Of a DNA stretch of 64,000 nucleotides, positions 1 to 11,602 are shown piece by piece. The stretch lies in contig CAIOTD010000031.1 of assembly GCA_903861115.1 (NCBI GenBank), positions 1 to 64,000 of the forward strand, written 5' to 3'. Each line of letters opens with the position of its first letter. Positions within the stretch are counted from its first letter, which is position 1. Position numbers and translations under genes: made by a program. Source of the stretch: an uncultured Burkholderiales bacterium. Lineage in GTDB: Bacteria; Pseudomonadota; Gammaproteobacteria; Burkholderiales; Burkholderiaceae_C. Below the pieces are notes generated by a model. It was not told the origin of the DNA. It made no database searches and was given only the letters and a program-made list of their open reading frames with translations.

Positions 1-706
<706 letters not shown>

Positions 707-744
707 TTAAATAAATATTCTTCGGGTCGTCTTGTCTTTTGGGA

Positions 745-1626
745 CTAAACGGCTGCCGCACCGGCAACGATCTCGGAGAGTTCCTTGGTGATCGCTGCTT
801 GACGGGTCTTGTTGTAAACGAGTTTCAATTCATTGATGACACTTCCAGCATTGTCAGTGGCGGCCTTCATGGCCACCATCCGAGCGGACTGCTCAGAGGC
901 CATGTTTTCAGCCACAGCTTGATAGACCAACGCCTCGACGTATCTCACCAATAAGTCGTCAATTACACTTTGCGCATCAGGCTCATACAGGTAATCCCAT
1001 GCATGCGTGCCTCCTGCTTTTGTTTGCTTGGCCATTTCCTCTGAAGACAAAGGCAACAACTGCTCAACCACGGCTTCTTGCTTCATGGTGTTGATGAATT
1101 TGGTGTAACAAATATACACCGCATTCAACTCACCCTTTGTATAAGCATCGAGTAACAATTTCACGGGGCCAATGAGTCTCTCCAAATGAGGCGCATCCCC
1201 AAGCTGAGTCACATTTGCCACCACCGTTGAACCGATTCGGTTCAAAAATCCCAGCCCCTTGTTTCCAATGGCCACCATCTTTGCATTGCCCGATTCGGCC
1301 GCGTGATCTTTGAGCTTGCTGGTCACCAATCTCAAGATATTGGTGTTCATGCCGCCACACAAGCCTTTGTCCGTCGTCACAACGATAAAGCCTTGGGCCT
1401 TGGCATTGGGATGCTTTTTCATGAAGGGGTGAACATATTCAGGATTGGCTTGACCCAAATGGCTTGCCACATCCCGAATTTTCGCACTGTAGGGGCGAGC
1501 CGAGCGCATGCGCTCTTGCGCCTTGCGCATTTTGGAGGCGGCGACCATTTCCATGGCTTTCGTGATCTTCTTGGTATTTTCAACCGATTTGATCTTGCCG
1601 CGTATTTCCTTGCCTGCTGCCATCAA
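745..1626 (-). CDS. atpG: ATP synthase F1 subunit gamma
   Basis: [40 protein letters not shown] is a typical AtpG N-terminus; operon context. Confidence 0.98.
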   Translation of the reverse strand: MMAAGKEIRGKIKSVENTKKITKAMEMVAASKMRKAQERMRSARPYSAKIRDVASHLGQANPEYVHPFMKKHPNAKAQGFIVVTTDKGLCGGMNTNILRLVTSKLKDHAAESGNAKMVAIGNKGLGFLNRIGSTVVANVTQLGDAPHLERLIGPVKLLLDAYTKGELNAVYICYTKFINTMKQEAVVEQLLPLSSEEMAKQTKAGGTHAWDYLYEPDAQSVIDDLLVRYVEALVYQAVAENMASEQSARMVAMKAATDNAGSVINELKLVYNKTRQAAITKELSEIVAGAAAV

Positions 1627-1647
1627 TGGCTCCTATGTTTGATCGAA

Positions 1648-3186
1648 TCAACCAAAAGCTTTTTTGAACGTATCCAAAATCGCCGTCAATTCAGCCTCAG
1701 CCTCTTTGTCCATTGCTTTGTCTTTCTCAAGCTTGGCCAACAACGCTGGGTGCTTGGCCTTGAGCTCTTGATGCAATTCAGTTTCAAAGTGCAAGACTTG
1801 CTTGACATCGATGCTGTCCAAGTAGCCTTTGTTGACTGCGAAAAGCGTTGCACCCATCAAGCTGATTGACAAGGGGCTGTACTGCGCTTGCTTTAAGAGT
1901 TCAGTCACACGTGCACCACGATCCAACTGCTTTCTTGTTGCCTCGTCCAAATCAGATGCAAATTGAGCAAACGCTGCCAACTCTCGGTACTGCGCCAAAT
2001 CGGTACGAATACCACCGGATAAGTTCTTGATCAATTTGGTTTGCGCTGCACCGCCCACGCGGGAAACAGAAATACCGGCATTGATCGCAGGACGAATGCC
2101 TGCATTGAAGAGCGAGGTCTCCAAGAAGATCTGTCCATCAGTAATTGAGATCACATTGGTTGGCACGAACGCGGAGACGTCACCCGCTTGTGTTTCAATG
2201 ATTGGCAACGCAGTCAATGAACCGGTTTTGCCTTTCACTGCGCCCTTGGTAAACGCCTCAACATAATCAGCGTTCACGCGAGCTGCACGCTCCAACAAAC
2301 GGCTGTGCAAATAAAACACGTCGCCTGGATACGCTTCACGTCCTGGTGGACGACGCAGCAACAAGGACACTTGACGGTAGGCAACCGCTTGTTTTGACAA
2401 GTCATCATAAACAATCAGCGCATCTTCGCCACGGTCACGGAAGTACTCTCCCATTGTGCAACCCGAGTAAGCTGACACGTATTGCATCGCCGCTGACTCA
2501 GACGCTGAAGCAGCCACAACAATGGTGTAATCCATTGCGCCTGCTTGCTCCAAAGATCTCACCACGTTTTTAATGGACGAGGCCTTTTGACCAATCGCCA
2601 CATAAATACACGTCACACCCTGACCTTTTTGACTGATGATCGCATCAATCGCAACAGCGGTTTTACCTGTTTGACGGTCTCCAATGATCAACTCACGCTG
2701 TCCACGTCCAATGGGCACCATCGAGTCAATGGACTTCAAACCTGTTTGCATCGGCTGGCTGACGGATTGACGTGCAATCACGCCAGGCGCAACCTTTTCA
2801 ATCACGTCCGTCATTTTTGCGTGAATAGGACCCTTGCCATCAATGGGCTGACCCAACGCATTGACCACGCGACCAATCAGCTCTGGACCAACTGGCACTT
2901 CCAAAATTCTACCGGTGCACTTGACTGTATCGCCTTCAGAGATTCTCTCGTAGTCGCCCAAAATAACCGCACCGACTGAGTCACGCTCTAAATTGAGCGC
3001 CAAGCCGAATGTGTTATTGGGAAACTCCAACATCTCACCTTGCATCACATCAGATAAACCGTGGATGCGACAAATACCGTCCGTTACTGAGACCACTGTG
3101 CCTTGATTGCGGACATCAGCTTGTGCTGAAAGGCCCTCAATACGGCTTTTGATCAACTCAGAAATTTCTGCGGGATTGAGTTGCAT
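1648..3186 (-). CDS. atpA: ATP synthase F1 subunit alpha
   Basis: [18 protein letters not shown] start (ORF extends to 3222); [15 protein letters not shown] Walker A. Confidence 0.98.
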   Translation of the reverse strand: MQLNPAEISELIKSRIEGLSAQADVRNQGTVVSVTDGICRIHGLSDVMQGEMLEFPNNTFGLALNLERDSVGAVILGDYERISEGDTVKCTGRILEVPVGPELIGRVVNALGQPIDGKGPIHAKMTDVIEKVAPGVIARQSVSQPMQTGLKSIDSMVPIGRGQRELIIGDRQTGKTAVAIDAIISQKGQGVTCIYVAIGQKASSIKNVVRSLEQAGAMDYTIVVAASASESAAMQYVSAYSGCTMGEYFRDRGEDALIVYDDLSKQAVAYRQVSLLLRRPPGREAYPGDVFYLHSRLLERAARVNADYVEAFTKGAVKGKTGSLTALPIIETQAGDVSAFVPTNVISITDGQIFLETSLFNAGIRPAINAGISVSRVGGAAQTKLIKNLSGGIRTDLAQYRELAAFAQFASDLDEATRKQLDRGARVTELLKQAQYSPLSISLMGATLFAVNKGYLDSIDVKQVLHFETELHQELKAKHPALLAKLEKDKAMDKEAEAELTAILDTFKKAFG

Positions 3187-3242
3187 GACTCTTTCCTTTT
3201 CCTTGGGGTTTGTAGGGGTCAATGTTTCAAGCGCCTAAGAGC

Positions 3243-3779
3243 TCAATCCATTAACTCGACTTTCATTTGTTCTAAGCGAGCTTTGACGGATGTGTCTAAC
3301 ACCTCATCGCCCACCACAACACGGATCCCACCAATCAACTCAGAATTGAGCTCAACGGTGAGGTTTAACTTACGAGCAAATCTCTTCTCTAGCAAAGCAG
3401 ATATCTCGCTTAAAGTATTGGGATCAATTTCAAAGGCACTTTCGACTGTCGCATCTTGGCTGCCCTTGAGCGCATTGCGAAGCACCTTGAATTGATGATA
3501 AATCTCAGGCAAAACCTCAAGCCTTGACTGCTCAATGATCAAACGTAAAAAGTTTTGAGCCTCAAGTGACAATTCTTTTTTGAATAAGCCCTTGATCAAG
3601 TCACCAAGCTCGACCACCGTGACCCTGGGGTTGGCAGCCAAACTCAGCAATTGCTCATCACTTGCAAACATTGACATCTCGCCCAACCACTCAAGGACGC
3701 CGTCAGGGTTCGCACGTCCAGCCGCGGTCTTGAACAAGGCCTCAGCGTAAGGGCGTGCAATTGTTGCTAATTCAGCCAT
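3243..3779 (-). CDS. atpH: ATP synthase F1 subunit delta
   Basis: MAELATIARPYAEALFKTA start; operon context. Confidence 0.97.
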   Translation of the reverse strand: MAELATIARPYAEALFKTAAGRANPDGVLEWLGEMSMFASDEQLLSLAANPRVTVVELGDLIKGLFKKELSLEAQNFLRLIIEQSRLEVLPEIYHQFKVLRNALKGSQDATVESAFEIDPNTLSEISALLEKRFARKLNLTVELNSELIGGIRVVVGDEVLDTSVKARLEQMKVELMD

Positions 3780-3809
3780 GATGTGCTCGCTTGTCCTTTT
3801 CTAGGGTTC

Positions 3810-4280
3810 TCACAACTCAGATTTGAGTTGGATCAGCAAATCATTGTGCACAGAAGCATTCACTTCTTTGCGCAAAATTTGCTCTGCACCTTTGACCGCC
3901 AACAGGGCCACTTGCTCACGCAGCGACTCCCGAGCCTTGACCATCTCTTGCTCTGCTTCAACACGGGCACCATGAATGATCTTTGCAGCCTCTTCACTTG
4001 CCGTGATTTTGGCTTCTTCGATGATCATTTGTGCACGCTTTTCAGCGTCCAATACGCGCGACTGAACTTCAGTCTTCGTTTTGGCCAGCTCCACCTCAAC
4101 GTGGCGAGTGGCTGCACTCAGCTCAAATTTGGCTTTGTCGGCGGCCTCGAGACCTTCAGCGATTTTCTTAGCTCGATCATCAAGCGCCTTCACGATAGGG
4201 GGCCACACAAAACTCATGGTGAACCAAACCAAAATCGCGAAAACGATTGCCTGAACGAACAGGGTTGCATTAATACTCAC
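3810..4280 (-). CDS. atpF: ATP synthase Fo subunit b
   Basis: [29 protein letters not shown], then charged coiled coil. Confidence 0.97.
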   Translation of the reverse strand: MSINATLFVQAIVFAILVWFTMSFVWPPIVKALDDRAKKIAEGLEAADKAKFELSAATRHVEVELAKTKTEVQSRVLDAEKRAQMIIEEAKITASEEAAKIIHGARVEAEQEMVKARESLREQVALLAVKGAEQILRKEVNASVHNDLLIQLKSEL

Positions 4281-4317
4281 GGCAACACCTTTCTTAAAGA
4301 GGACATTGCTACAACGT

Positions 4318-4575
<258 letters not shown>

Positions 4576-4616
4576 CTATGGATGAAATAAAAAATAAAAA
4601 AACAAATGACCGAAAC

Positions 4617-5486
4617 TCAATGCGCGTCGTGCGCTTGACCTACATAAACCAATGTAAGCATCATAAAAATGAATGCCTGCAATGTAATGATCAAAATATG
4701 GAAAATGGCCCAAACCGAGCCTGCCAATATGTGACCAATGGGCAGCAAAATACCTGGCAAAGAAAATGCCGCGGCACTGCCCATCAAAGCGATCAACATA
4801 AACACCAACTCTCCTGCATACATGTTGCCAAACAACCGCATACCGTGAGAAACCGTTTTTGCAGCAAATTCAATCAACTGCATCACAAAATTGATAGGCC
4901 ACAACAGTGGATGCGCTCCAAAGGGCGCGGTAAACAGCTCGTGTATCCAACCGCCCAAGCCCTTGATTTTAATGTTGTAAAAAATACAAACCAACAAAAC
5001 CGAGGTCGACAAGCCGAGCGTCGTTGACAGATCTGCGCTTGGCACGATGCGCAAATAAGCATGATGCGCGTCCATGCCCTGAGACTCGTAATACGACTCC
5101 CACAGCACAGGCAACAAGTCCACAGGCAACAAGTCCATTGCATTCATCAGAAAAATCCACACAAAGACCGTCAAAGCCAATGGGGAGACGATTTTTCTGC
5201 TTTGTGCGTCGTGAATAATGCCGCGAGACTGACTGTCCACCAACTCGATGAGCATCTCTACAGCCGCCTGAAAACGACCGGGTACGCCCGCCGTGGCAGC
5301 GCTTGCAGCTCTGTACAAAAAGAAGAAACCAACCACACCAATCAACACAGACCAAAAGATCGAGTCCAGGTTAAAAACCGTGAAATCAATGATCCCAGCC
5401 ATTGGATGGTTTTGCAAATGGGTCAAATGGTGACCAATGTAGTCCCCAGCTGTCATGACATGTTCAGTTGTGTGTTCAGCAGACAT
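4617..5486 (-). CDS. atpB: ATP synthase Fo subunit a
   Basis: [23 protein letters not shown] and hydrophobic profile typical of AtpB. Confidence 0.98.
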   Translation of the reverse strand: MSAEHTTEHVMTAGDYIGHHLTHLQNHPMAGIIDFTVFNLDSIFWSVLIGVVGFFFLYRAASAATAGVPGRFQAAVEMLIELVDSQSRGIIHDAQSRKIVSPLALTVFVWIFLMNAMDLLPVDLLPVLWESYYESQGMDAHHAYLRIVPSADLSTTLGLSTSVLLVCIFYNIKIKGLGGWIHELFTAPFGAHPLLWPINFVMQLIEFAAKTVSHGMRLFGNMYAGELVFMLIALMGSAAAFSLPGILLPIGHILAGSVWAIFHILIITLQAFIFMMLTLVYVGQAHDAH

Positions 5487-5549
5487 TTTGAAAATTACGT
5501 TTTATCTTACCAACAACGCCTTCAAATCTTTTTGACCCTCAAGGGAACA

Positions 5550-6017
5550 TCATCCCTTGCGTTGCCATAAAAAAGAAAGCCAATACACTTTCATTGTGAT
5601 GATCAAGCCCAGCATCATCATCGGCCAGCTCAAATCATCCACCAAACTTTGGGACATCACCAGCATGACCACCGTCATCGCTACTTTGACAAACTCCCAA
5701 AGAAAAAATCCCGTTACCGCCGCCCCTGGATTCAAACTGGACCACTTGCTGGTGATGCCTCGAGCAAAAATGATTGAAGGCAAAACGACACAAAAAGATC
5801 CATACCCCAAGGACGCCATGCTTGCGAATTTGGCACCAAGGAGCCAAGCGACAAACACAGTCATCAAACCCACCAACATTTGAGTCAACACAACCCACCA
5901 AACCGATACAGGAGGCTCCGCTTTGCGAAACTCCAGAACCCTCTCTTTGGTCCACGGAACTGAGTTGGTGTCGTCAAAGGATTCTGGCGAATCCGTTGCC
6001 TTTTGTTTTCTCTGCAT
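5550..6017 (-). CDS. atpI: ATP synthase subunit I-like membrane protein
   Basis: 155 aa membrane protein at the head of the atp operon; position and hydrophobicity. Confidence 0.8.
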   Translation of the reverse strand: MQRKQKATDSPESFDDTNSVPWTKERVLEFRKAEPPVSVWWVVLTQMLVGLMTVFVAWLLGAKFASMASLGYGSFCVVLPSIIFARGITSKWSSLNPGAAVTGFFLWEFVKVAMTVVMLVMSQSLVDDLSWPMMMLGLIITMKVYWLSFLWQRKG

Positions 6018-6199
6018 GACTTCAAAAACCCATCAAAAAGCGCACTTAAACCCGTACAAATACAGATGGCTTGCTTTAATTTGATTATTCATGAAATTAT
6101 GTAAAGCCTCCCATTGTAAGGGAAAACCCAACGCGATTGCAAATGGACTTAAAAATTTCTTTTGCCGGTGCTTTTTTACAGACAAGCGATAATTGCCCC

Positions 6200-7113
6200 A
6201 TGTTCAATCGCTTCACCCCCGGCCCCGCACACCCAGCACCGCTACCGAGTGGGATTTGCTATTTAAATGGGCAATACAGCCCATTGTCCGAGGCCAAAGT
6301 CAGCGTTTTGGACCGTGGCTTTATTTTTGGCGATGCCATTTATGAGGTTGTACCGGCTTACAGGGGGAGACTGTTCAAATTTGATGAGCACATGGCCAGG
6401 TTGGAGCGCTCTCTCAGTGAGGTTTGGATGACCAACCCCCACGCCGCCTTGGGCTGGAGGACGATTTTTGAGCGTTTGCTCTTAGAAAATGCACGCCTCC
6501 TTGACACGCCCATTCATCAGTTCAATGCAAACATTTACCTTCAAATCTCAAGAGGTGTCGCCCCTCGTGACCATGTGATACCCCACAATCTGAGCCCTAC
6601 CGTCTTTGCCATGTGTCAGCCAAGCCCAGAAAGAAGCGAAAAACCCCTTGAAAATGGGGTCTTTTGCATTACACATGATGATTTTCGCTGGGAAAGGCAC
6701 ACATCAAAACCACCAGCTTGATGGGCGCCATTTTGGCCAAACGGCTAAGCGAGCAAGCAGGTGCAGCAGAAACGGTCATGTTTCGAGATGGTTTTTTAAG
6801 CGAAGCGGCCTCCAGCAACGTCTGGGTCGTCAAGCAAGGTGCGGTGTTTGGCGTTCCCAACGATCACTTGGTGCTGGAAGGTGTGCGTTACGGTGTGCTG
6901 GCACAGCTGTGTGAAGCGCTAAGCATTCCATTTGAACTCAAACCCCTCAGCAAAGCTGACGTTTTTGATGCGGATGAACTGCTGCTGAGCTCCGCGTCCA
7001 AGGAAATCTTACCCATCACACAACTCGACGCCCTGGCCATCGCAGACGCGCGCCCCGGGCCGATCGATCACCAACTCTATTGCGCCTATCAAGCCCTAAA
7101 ACACCATGAGTGA
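6200..7113 (+). pseudogene. dat: Class-IV PLP aminotransferase (D-amino-acid transaminase-like), reading frame disrupted near 6696-6702
   Basis: ORF 6137..6721 carries the N-terminal part (YLNGQYSPLSEAKVSVLDRGFIFGDAIYEVV) and ORF 6718..7113 the C-terminal part (LMGAILAKRLSEQAGAAETVMFRDGFLSEAASSNVWVV); joining frames gives ...DFRWER-x-HIKTTSLMGAILAKR. Confidence 0.8.
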
Positions 7114-7411
7114 CCCCATTCAACCAACCCCCCTATCTGTCGCCGACTCAGCAAGAGCCACCTTGATCGAATTCCCCTGCGCCTTTCCAATCAAAGTCAT
7201 GGGTCAAAAGGTCGATCATTTTGTTCACACCCTCACGGCCATCGCCAAAGAATTTGACCCTCAATTCGATGCCTCAAGCATTGAGCTCAGACAAAGCAAG
7301 GCGGGTAACTATTTGGGCGTGACCCTGACGGTCTGGGCCACCTCGCAAGTCCAATTGGATGCCTTGTACACGACCTTGTCCTCGCACCCATTGGTCAAAG
7401 TGGTCCTTTGA
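7106..7411 (+). CDS. YbeD/DUF493 family protein
   Basis: LIEFPCAFPIKVMGQ...SKAGNYLGVTLTVWATSQVQLDALYTTLSSHPLVKVVL; located before lipB. Confidence 0.92.
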   Translation: MSDPIQPTPLSVADSARATLIEFPCAFPIKVMGQKVDHFVHTLTAIAKEFDPQFDASSIELRQSKAGNYLGVTLTVWATSQVQLDALYTTLSSHPLVKVVL

Positions 7412-7455
7412 GTGAATTTGGATGTTTTTCACACCAACCCAGCGCAAATACTGAC

Positions 7456-8148
7456 ATGAAGATCGCTCACTTGGGACTGGTGCCTTACGCCGAAATCTAT
7501 CAAAAAATGCAAGATTTCACACTGAGCAGGACCCCTCAAACGCCTGATGAATTGTGGCTGTGTGAACATCCAAAGGTTTACACACTGGGGCTGAGCGCCA
7601 CACCCAACGACCTCTTAAAACCAAGCGACATCCCCCTCGTTCAAACCAACAGAGGCGGTCAAATCACTTACCACGGTCCAGGCCAAGTGATCGCCTATCC
7701 TTTGATCAATTTAAGCCACAAAGGCTATTTTGTTAAAGAGTATGTGTATCGACTTGAAGAGGCCGTGATAAAAACGCTCAATGCATTGGATCTCACGGCA
7801 CACCGCGTTCTTGGTGCGCCTGGTGTGTATGTGAATGCATCCAACCCTCAAGCTCACGATCGGCTTGCCTACTCGGCGCATGAAACCAACGCAAAGCCAA
7901 GCGCCCATCAACCCATCTTTGGTGAGCTGTCTAAAATTGCTGCCATCGGCGTGAAGGTCTCCAAGCACTGCACCTACCATGGGCTTTCCTTGAATGTCGC
8001 CGTTGATCTGAGCCCTTTTGATGCCATCAACCCTTGTGGGTATGAAGGATTACGGACCACCAATTTACATAAACTTGGGGTCATGTTAAATTGCCAAGAT
8101 GTATCTGTGCTTTTGGCGCAAAAGCTAAGCGTCTATCTCTCCAATTAA
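7456..8148 (+). CDS. lipB: Octanoyl-[acyl carrier protein]:protein N-octanoyltransferase
   Basis: RGGQITYHGPGQVIAYPLINL, KIAAIGVKVSKHCTYHGLSLNV motifs; start taken at MKIAHLG. Confidence 0.96.
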   Translation: MKIAHLGLVPYAEIYQKMQDFTLSRTPQTPDELWLCEHPKVYTLGLSATPNDLLKPSDIPLVQTNRGGQITYHGPGQVIAYPLINLSHKGYFVKEYVYRLEEAVIKTLNALDLTAHRVLGAPGVYVNASNPQAHDRLAYSAHETNAKPSAHQPIFGELSKIAAIGVKVSKHCTYHGLSLNVAVDLSPFDAINPCGYEGLRTTNLHKLGVMLNCQDVSVLLAQKLSVYLSN

Positions 8149-8207
8149 CGCCACGCATGGGCGTTGCCATTTTTTGACCTGTTCCCTAATTTAGAAAACT
8201 CTCGCCA

Positions 8208-9185
8208 ATGAGCTCCTTACCCAACGACACCCCCAACGCCAAAGCCTACGACCCTTCGGTCAAACAAAAGGCATTTGATAAGTTGTCCAAAATACCCATC
8301 AAAGTCCAGCAGCAAGAAGCCCTTAAAAAGCCCGAATGGATCAGAGTCAAAGCCGCTTCACCCAACTCCCGCTTTTACGAGATCAAAGACATTTTGAGGA
8401 GCAATCAACTTGTCACCGTCTGCGAGGAGGCGTCTTGTCCCAACATTGGCGAATGCTTTGGCAACGGCACCGCCACCTTCATGATCATGGGTGACAAGTG
8501 CACCAGACGGTGTCCCTTTTGCGATGTCGGCCACGGCAGGCCCGACCCCTTGGACCCCAAAGAGCCACTGCACTTGGGTCAAACAGTGGCCCAACTCAAG
8601 CTCAAATACGTTGTGATCACAAGCGTTGACAGAGACGATTTAAGAGATGGCGGCAGCGCTCACTTCGTGGCGTGCATTGAGAGCATCCGAGCGCTTTCGC
8701 CTCAAACTCAAATTGAAATCTTGGTGCCCGACTTTAGAGGCAGAGACGACAGGGCCTTGGGGATTTTAAAAAATGCGCCTCCAGATGTCATGAATCACAA
8801 TTTAGAAACCGTTCCCAGACTTTATCCACAAGCAAGGCCTGGGAGCGACTATCTTTTCAGTCTCAATCTTTTGAAGAAATTCAAAGCCCTTTTCCCCAAC
8901 GTCCCAACAAAAAGTGGACTCATGGTTGGACTTGGAGAAACCGATGAGGAAATCTTACAAGCCATGCAAGACATGCGAGATCACAACATCGATATGTTGA
9001 CCATCGGCCAGTACTTGGCGCCTAGCACCCATCACCTCCCCGTGGCCCGATATGTCCACCCTGACACCTTCAAAATGTTTGAAGCCAAAGCGTATGACTT
9101 GGGGTTCAAACATGCCGCAGTTGGCGCCATGGTTCGCTCCAGTTACCATGCCGACCAGCAAGCCCATCAAGCGCAACAAGGATAA
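8208..9185 (+). CDS. lipA: Lipoyl synthase (radical SAM)
   Basis: [41 protein letters not shown]: both Fe-S cluster motifs. Confidence 0.98.
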   Translation: MSSLPNDTPNAKAYDPSVKQKAFDKLSKIPIKVQQQEALKKPEWIRVKAASPNSRFYEIKDILRSNQLVTVCEEASCPNIGECFGNGTATFMIMGDKCTRRCPFCDVGHGRPDPLDPKEPLHLGQTVAQLKLKYVVITSVDRDDLRDGGSAHFVACIESIRALSPQTQIEILVPDFRGRDDRALGILKNAPPDVMNHNLETVPRLYPQARPGSDYLFSLNLLKKFKALFPNVPTKSGLMVGLGETDEEILQAMQDMRDHNIDMLTIGQYLAPSTHHLPVARYVHPDTFKMFEAKAYDLGFKHAAVGAMVRSSYHADQQAHQAQQG

Positions 9186-9191
9186 TTCAAT

Positions 9192-9941
9192 TTGAACCCC
9201 AAAATCGTCTTGATCACCGGTGCCTCTCGAGGCATCGGAGCGCAAACGGCCCTTTTGGCGGCACAGCAAGGTTGGCATGTCGCCGTTAACTACAGCAGCA
9301 ACTCTTTGGCGGCTGATGCGGTGGTGAGACAAATTCGCGATGCAGGCGGCACGGCCATCAGCATTCAAGCCGACGTCGGCAATGAGCAGCAGGTCAAAAA
9401 AATGTTTGAGCACATCGACGCCAAATTGGGCCGTGTTGATGGCCTCGTCAACAACGCAGGCATTGTGGATTACCCACAACGACTGGACCAATTCAGCTCT
9501 GAGCGACTGGAGCGAATGATGCGCATCAATGTCCTTGGAAGCTTCCTTTGTGCAAAAGAGGCGGTGCTTAGGATGAGCACCCGCCACGGCGCACAAGGTG
9601 GGAGCATCGTCAACGTTGGCAGCGCAGCCTCAAGGCTGGGCTCGCCCCATCAATACATTGACTATGCAGCCAGCAAAGGCGCCATTGACGTCATGACGCT
9701 TGGCTTGGCCAAAGAAGTTGCTGGCGAAGGCATTCGCGTCAATGCGGTGAGACCGGGTGTCATTGATACTGAAATTCATGCAAGCGGCGGACTGCCCCAT
9801 CGCGCGCGCGACTTGGCGCCGCAAATGCCCATGGGACGCGTGGGCACGGCCCAAGAGGTGGCCCATGCCATTGTCTGGTTGCTCGGGCCCTTGTCCTCTT
9901 ATTGCAGTGGGACTTTTGTGGATATCGCTGGCGCTCGTTAG
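9192..9941 (+). CDS. SDR family oxidoreductase (TTG start)
   Basis: ITGASRGIGAQTALLAAQQGW Rossmann motif, NNAG, YAASKGA catalytic motif. Confidence 0.9.
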   Translation: MNPKIVLITGASRGIGAQTALLAAQQGWHVAVNYSSNSLAADAVVRQIRDAGGTAISIQADVGNEQQVKKMFEHIDAKLGRVDGLVNNAGIVDYPQRLDQFSSERLERMMRINVLGSFLCAKEAVLRMSTRHGAQGGSIVNVGSAASRLGSPHQYIDYAASKGAIDVMTLGLAKEVAGEGIRVNAVRPGVIDTEIHASGGLPHRARDLAPQMPMGRVGTAQEVAHAIVWLLGPLSSYCSGTFVDIAGAR

Positions 9942-10058
9942 GGTCCTCACGCTCATTGCACGATCCGAATTCAGGATATAGTCACCTTTTCAAAAACAAT
10001 TCAGCATCTTTGTTTTACAGATTCTCACACCTTTTCCTTTTTTGAGGCTCACGTCATC

Positions 10059-11582
10059 ATGGCAATTTCACAAGCACGCCCCTTGGTCCAACACTTTATC
10101 AATGGGCAACTTCATGCGGGTTTTACGCAATCCAAACAAGCTGTTTTTAACCCCGCGAGTGGCGCTGTCACTCGAGACGTCTTGCTGGGCGCTCAAGAAG
10201 AGGTGAACGCAGCGGTTGCCGCGGCAAAACACGCGCAAGTTGCTTGGGGTGAGATGCCTCCCATCAGACGGGCACGGGTCTTGTTTCGCTTTTTAGAATT
10301 GATCAATCAGCACAAAGACGAGCTCGCACACCTCATCACGGCAGAACATGGCAAAGTGTTCACGGATGCACAAGGCGAAGTTTCACGCGGCATCGACATC
10401 ATCGAGTTCGCCTGTGGCATACCGCAACTCCTCAAAGGTGATTTCACCGATCAAGTTTCTACGGGAATTGACAACTGGACCATGCGCCAACCCCTTGGGG
10501 TCGTTGCGGGCATCACGCCTTTTAACTTCCCCGTGATGGTGCCCATGTGGATGTTTCCCGTGGCTTTGGCTTGCGGCAACAGCTTTATCTTAAAACCAAG
10601 CCCCCTTGATCCTTCCCCGTCCTTGATGATGGCCGACTTGTTAAAACAAGCAGGTTTGCCCAATGGTGTTTTCAGCGTGATTCAGGGGGGCAAAGAAGCG
10701 GTTGATGCGTTGATGTCTCATCCCGATGTTCAAGGCTTGAGCTTTGTCGGCTCAACACCCATTGCCAATCATCTTTATGAAACGGGTGCGCGACTGGGTA
10801 AACGCGTACAGGCCCTTGGAGGCGCCAAGAACCACATGGTCGTGATGCCCGATGCGGATCTGGACCAAGCTGTGGACGCTTTAATTGGCAGTGCTTATGG
10901 CTCCGCTGGCGAGCGCTGCATGGCCATCAGCGTTGCGGTCTTGGTGGGCGATGTTGCTGAAAAAATCATGCCCGCCCTGATCCAAAGAACACGTGACTTA
11001 AAGATCAAAAATGGCATTGAGCTGGATGCTGAAATGGGTCCCATTGTGACCCGCGCTGCGCTGGAAAAAATCACGGGCTACATCGACATTGGTGAAAAAG
11101 AAGGGGCACAGCTGTTGGTGGACGGTCGCGGCTTTCATGGCGCCAAAGCAGGCCAAGGATGTGATCAAGGCTTTTGGTTGGGTGGCACTTTGTTTGACCA
11201 CGTCAAAACCCATATGAGAATTTACAACGAAGAGATTTTTGGACCTGTCCTGAGTTGCGTTCGCGTCAACGACCTGAACGAAGCCATTGATTTGATCAAT
11301 GCCCATGAGTTCGGCAACGGGGTGAGTTGCTTCACACGCGAAGGACACGTCGCAAGGGAGTTTTCAAGACGCATACAAGTCGGCATGGTTGGCATCAATG
11401 TGCCCATTCCCGTGCCCATGGCTTGGCATGGTTTTGGCGGATGGAAGCGCTCTTTGTTCGGGGATGTACATGCCTATGGCGAAGAGGGCGTGCGCTTTTA
11501 TACCAAGCAAAAGAGCATCATGCAACGCTGGCCGCAAAGCATCACGGGCGGGGCCGAATTTGTCATGCCCACCTCCAAATAA
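10059..11582 (+). CDS. mmsA: CoA-acylating methylmalonate-semialdehyde dehydrogenase
   Basis: [51 protein letters not shown] catalytic Cys; [12 protein letters not shown]. Confidence 0.93.
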   Translation: MAISQARPLVQHFINGQLHAGFTQSKQAVFNPASGAVTRDVLLGAQEEVNAAVAAAKHAQVAWGEMPPIRRARVLFRFLELINQHKDELAHLITAEHGKVFTDAQGEVSRGIDIIEFACGIPQLLKGDFTDQVSTGIDNWTMRQPLGVVAGITPFNFPVMVPMWMFPVALACGNSFILKPSPLDPSPSLMMADLLKQAGLPNGVFSVIQGGKEAVDALMSHPDVQGLSFVGSTPIANHLYETGARLGKRVQALGGAKNHMVVMPDADLDQAVDALIGSAYGSAGERCMAISVAVLVGDVAEKIMPALIQRTRDLKIKNGIELDAEMGPIVTRAALEKITGYIDIGEKEGAQLLVDGRGFHGAKAGQGCDQGFWLGGTLFDHVKTHMRIYNEEIFGPVLSCVRVNDLNEAIDLINAHEFGNGVSCFTREGHVAREFSRRIQVGMVGINVPIPVPMAWHGFGGWKRSLFGDVHAYGEEGVRFYTKQKSIMQRWPQSITGGAEFVMPTSK

Positions 11583-11602
11583 GAGCCGTCTGAAGTTCAT
11601 TG

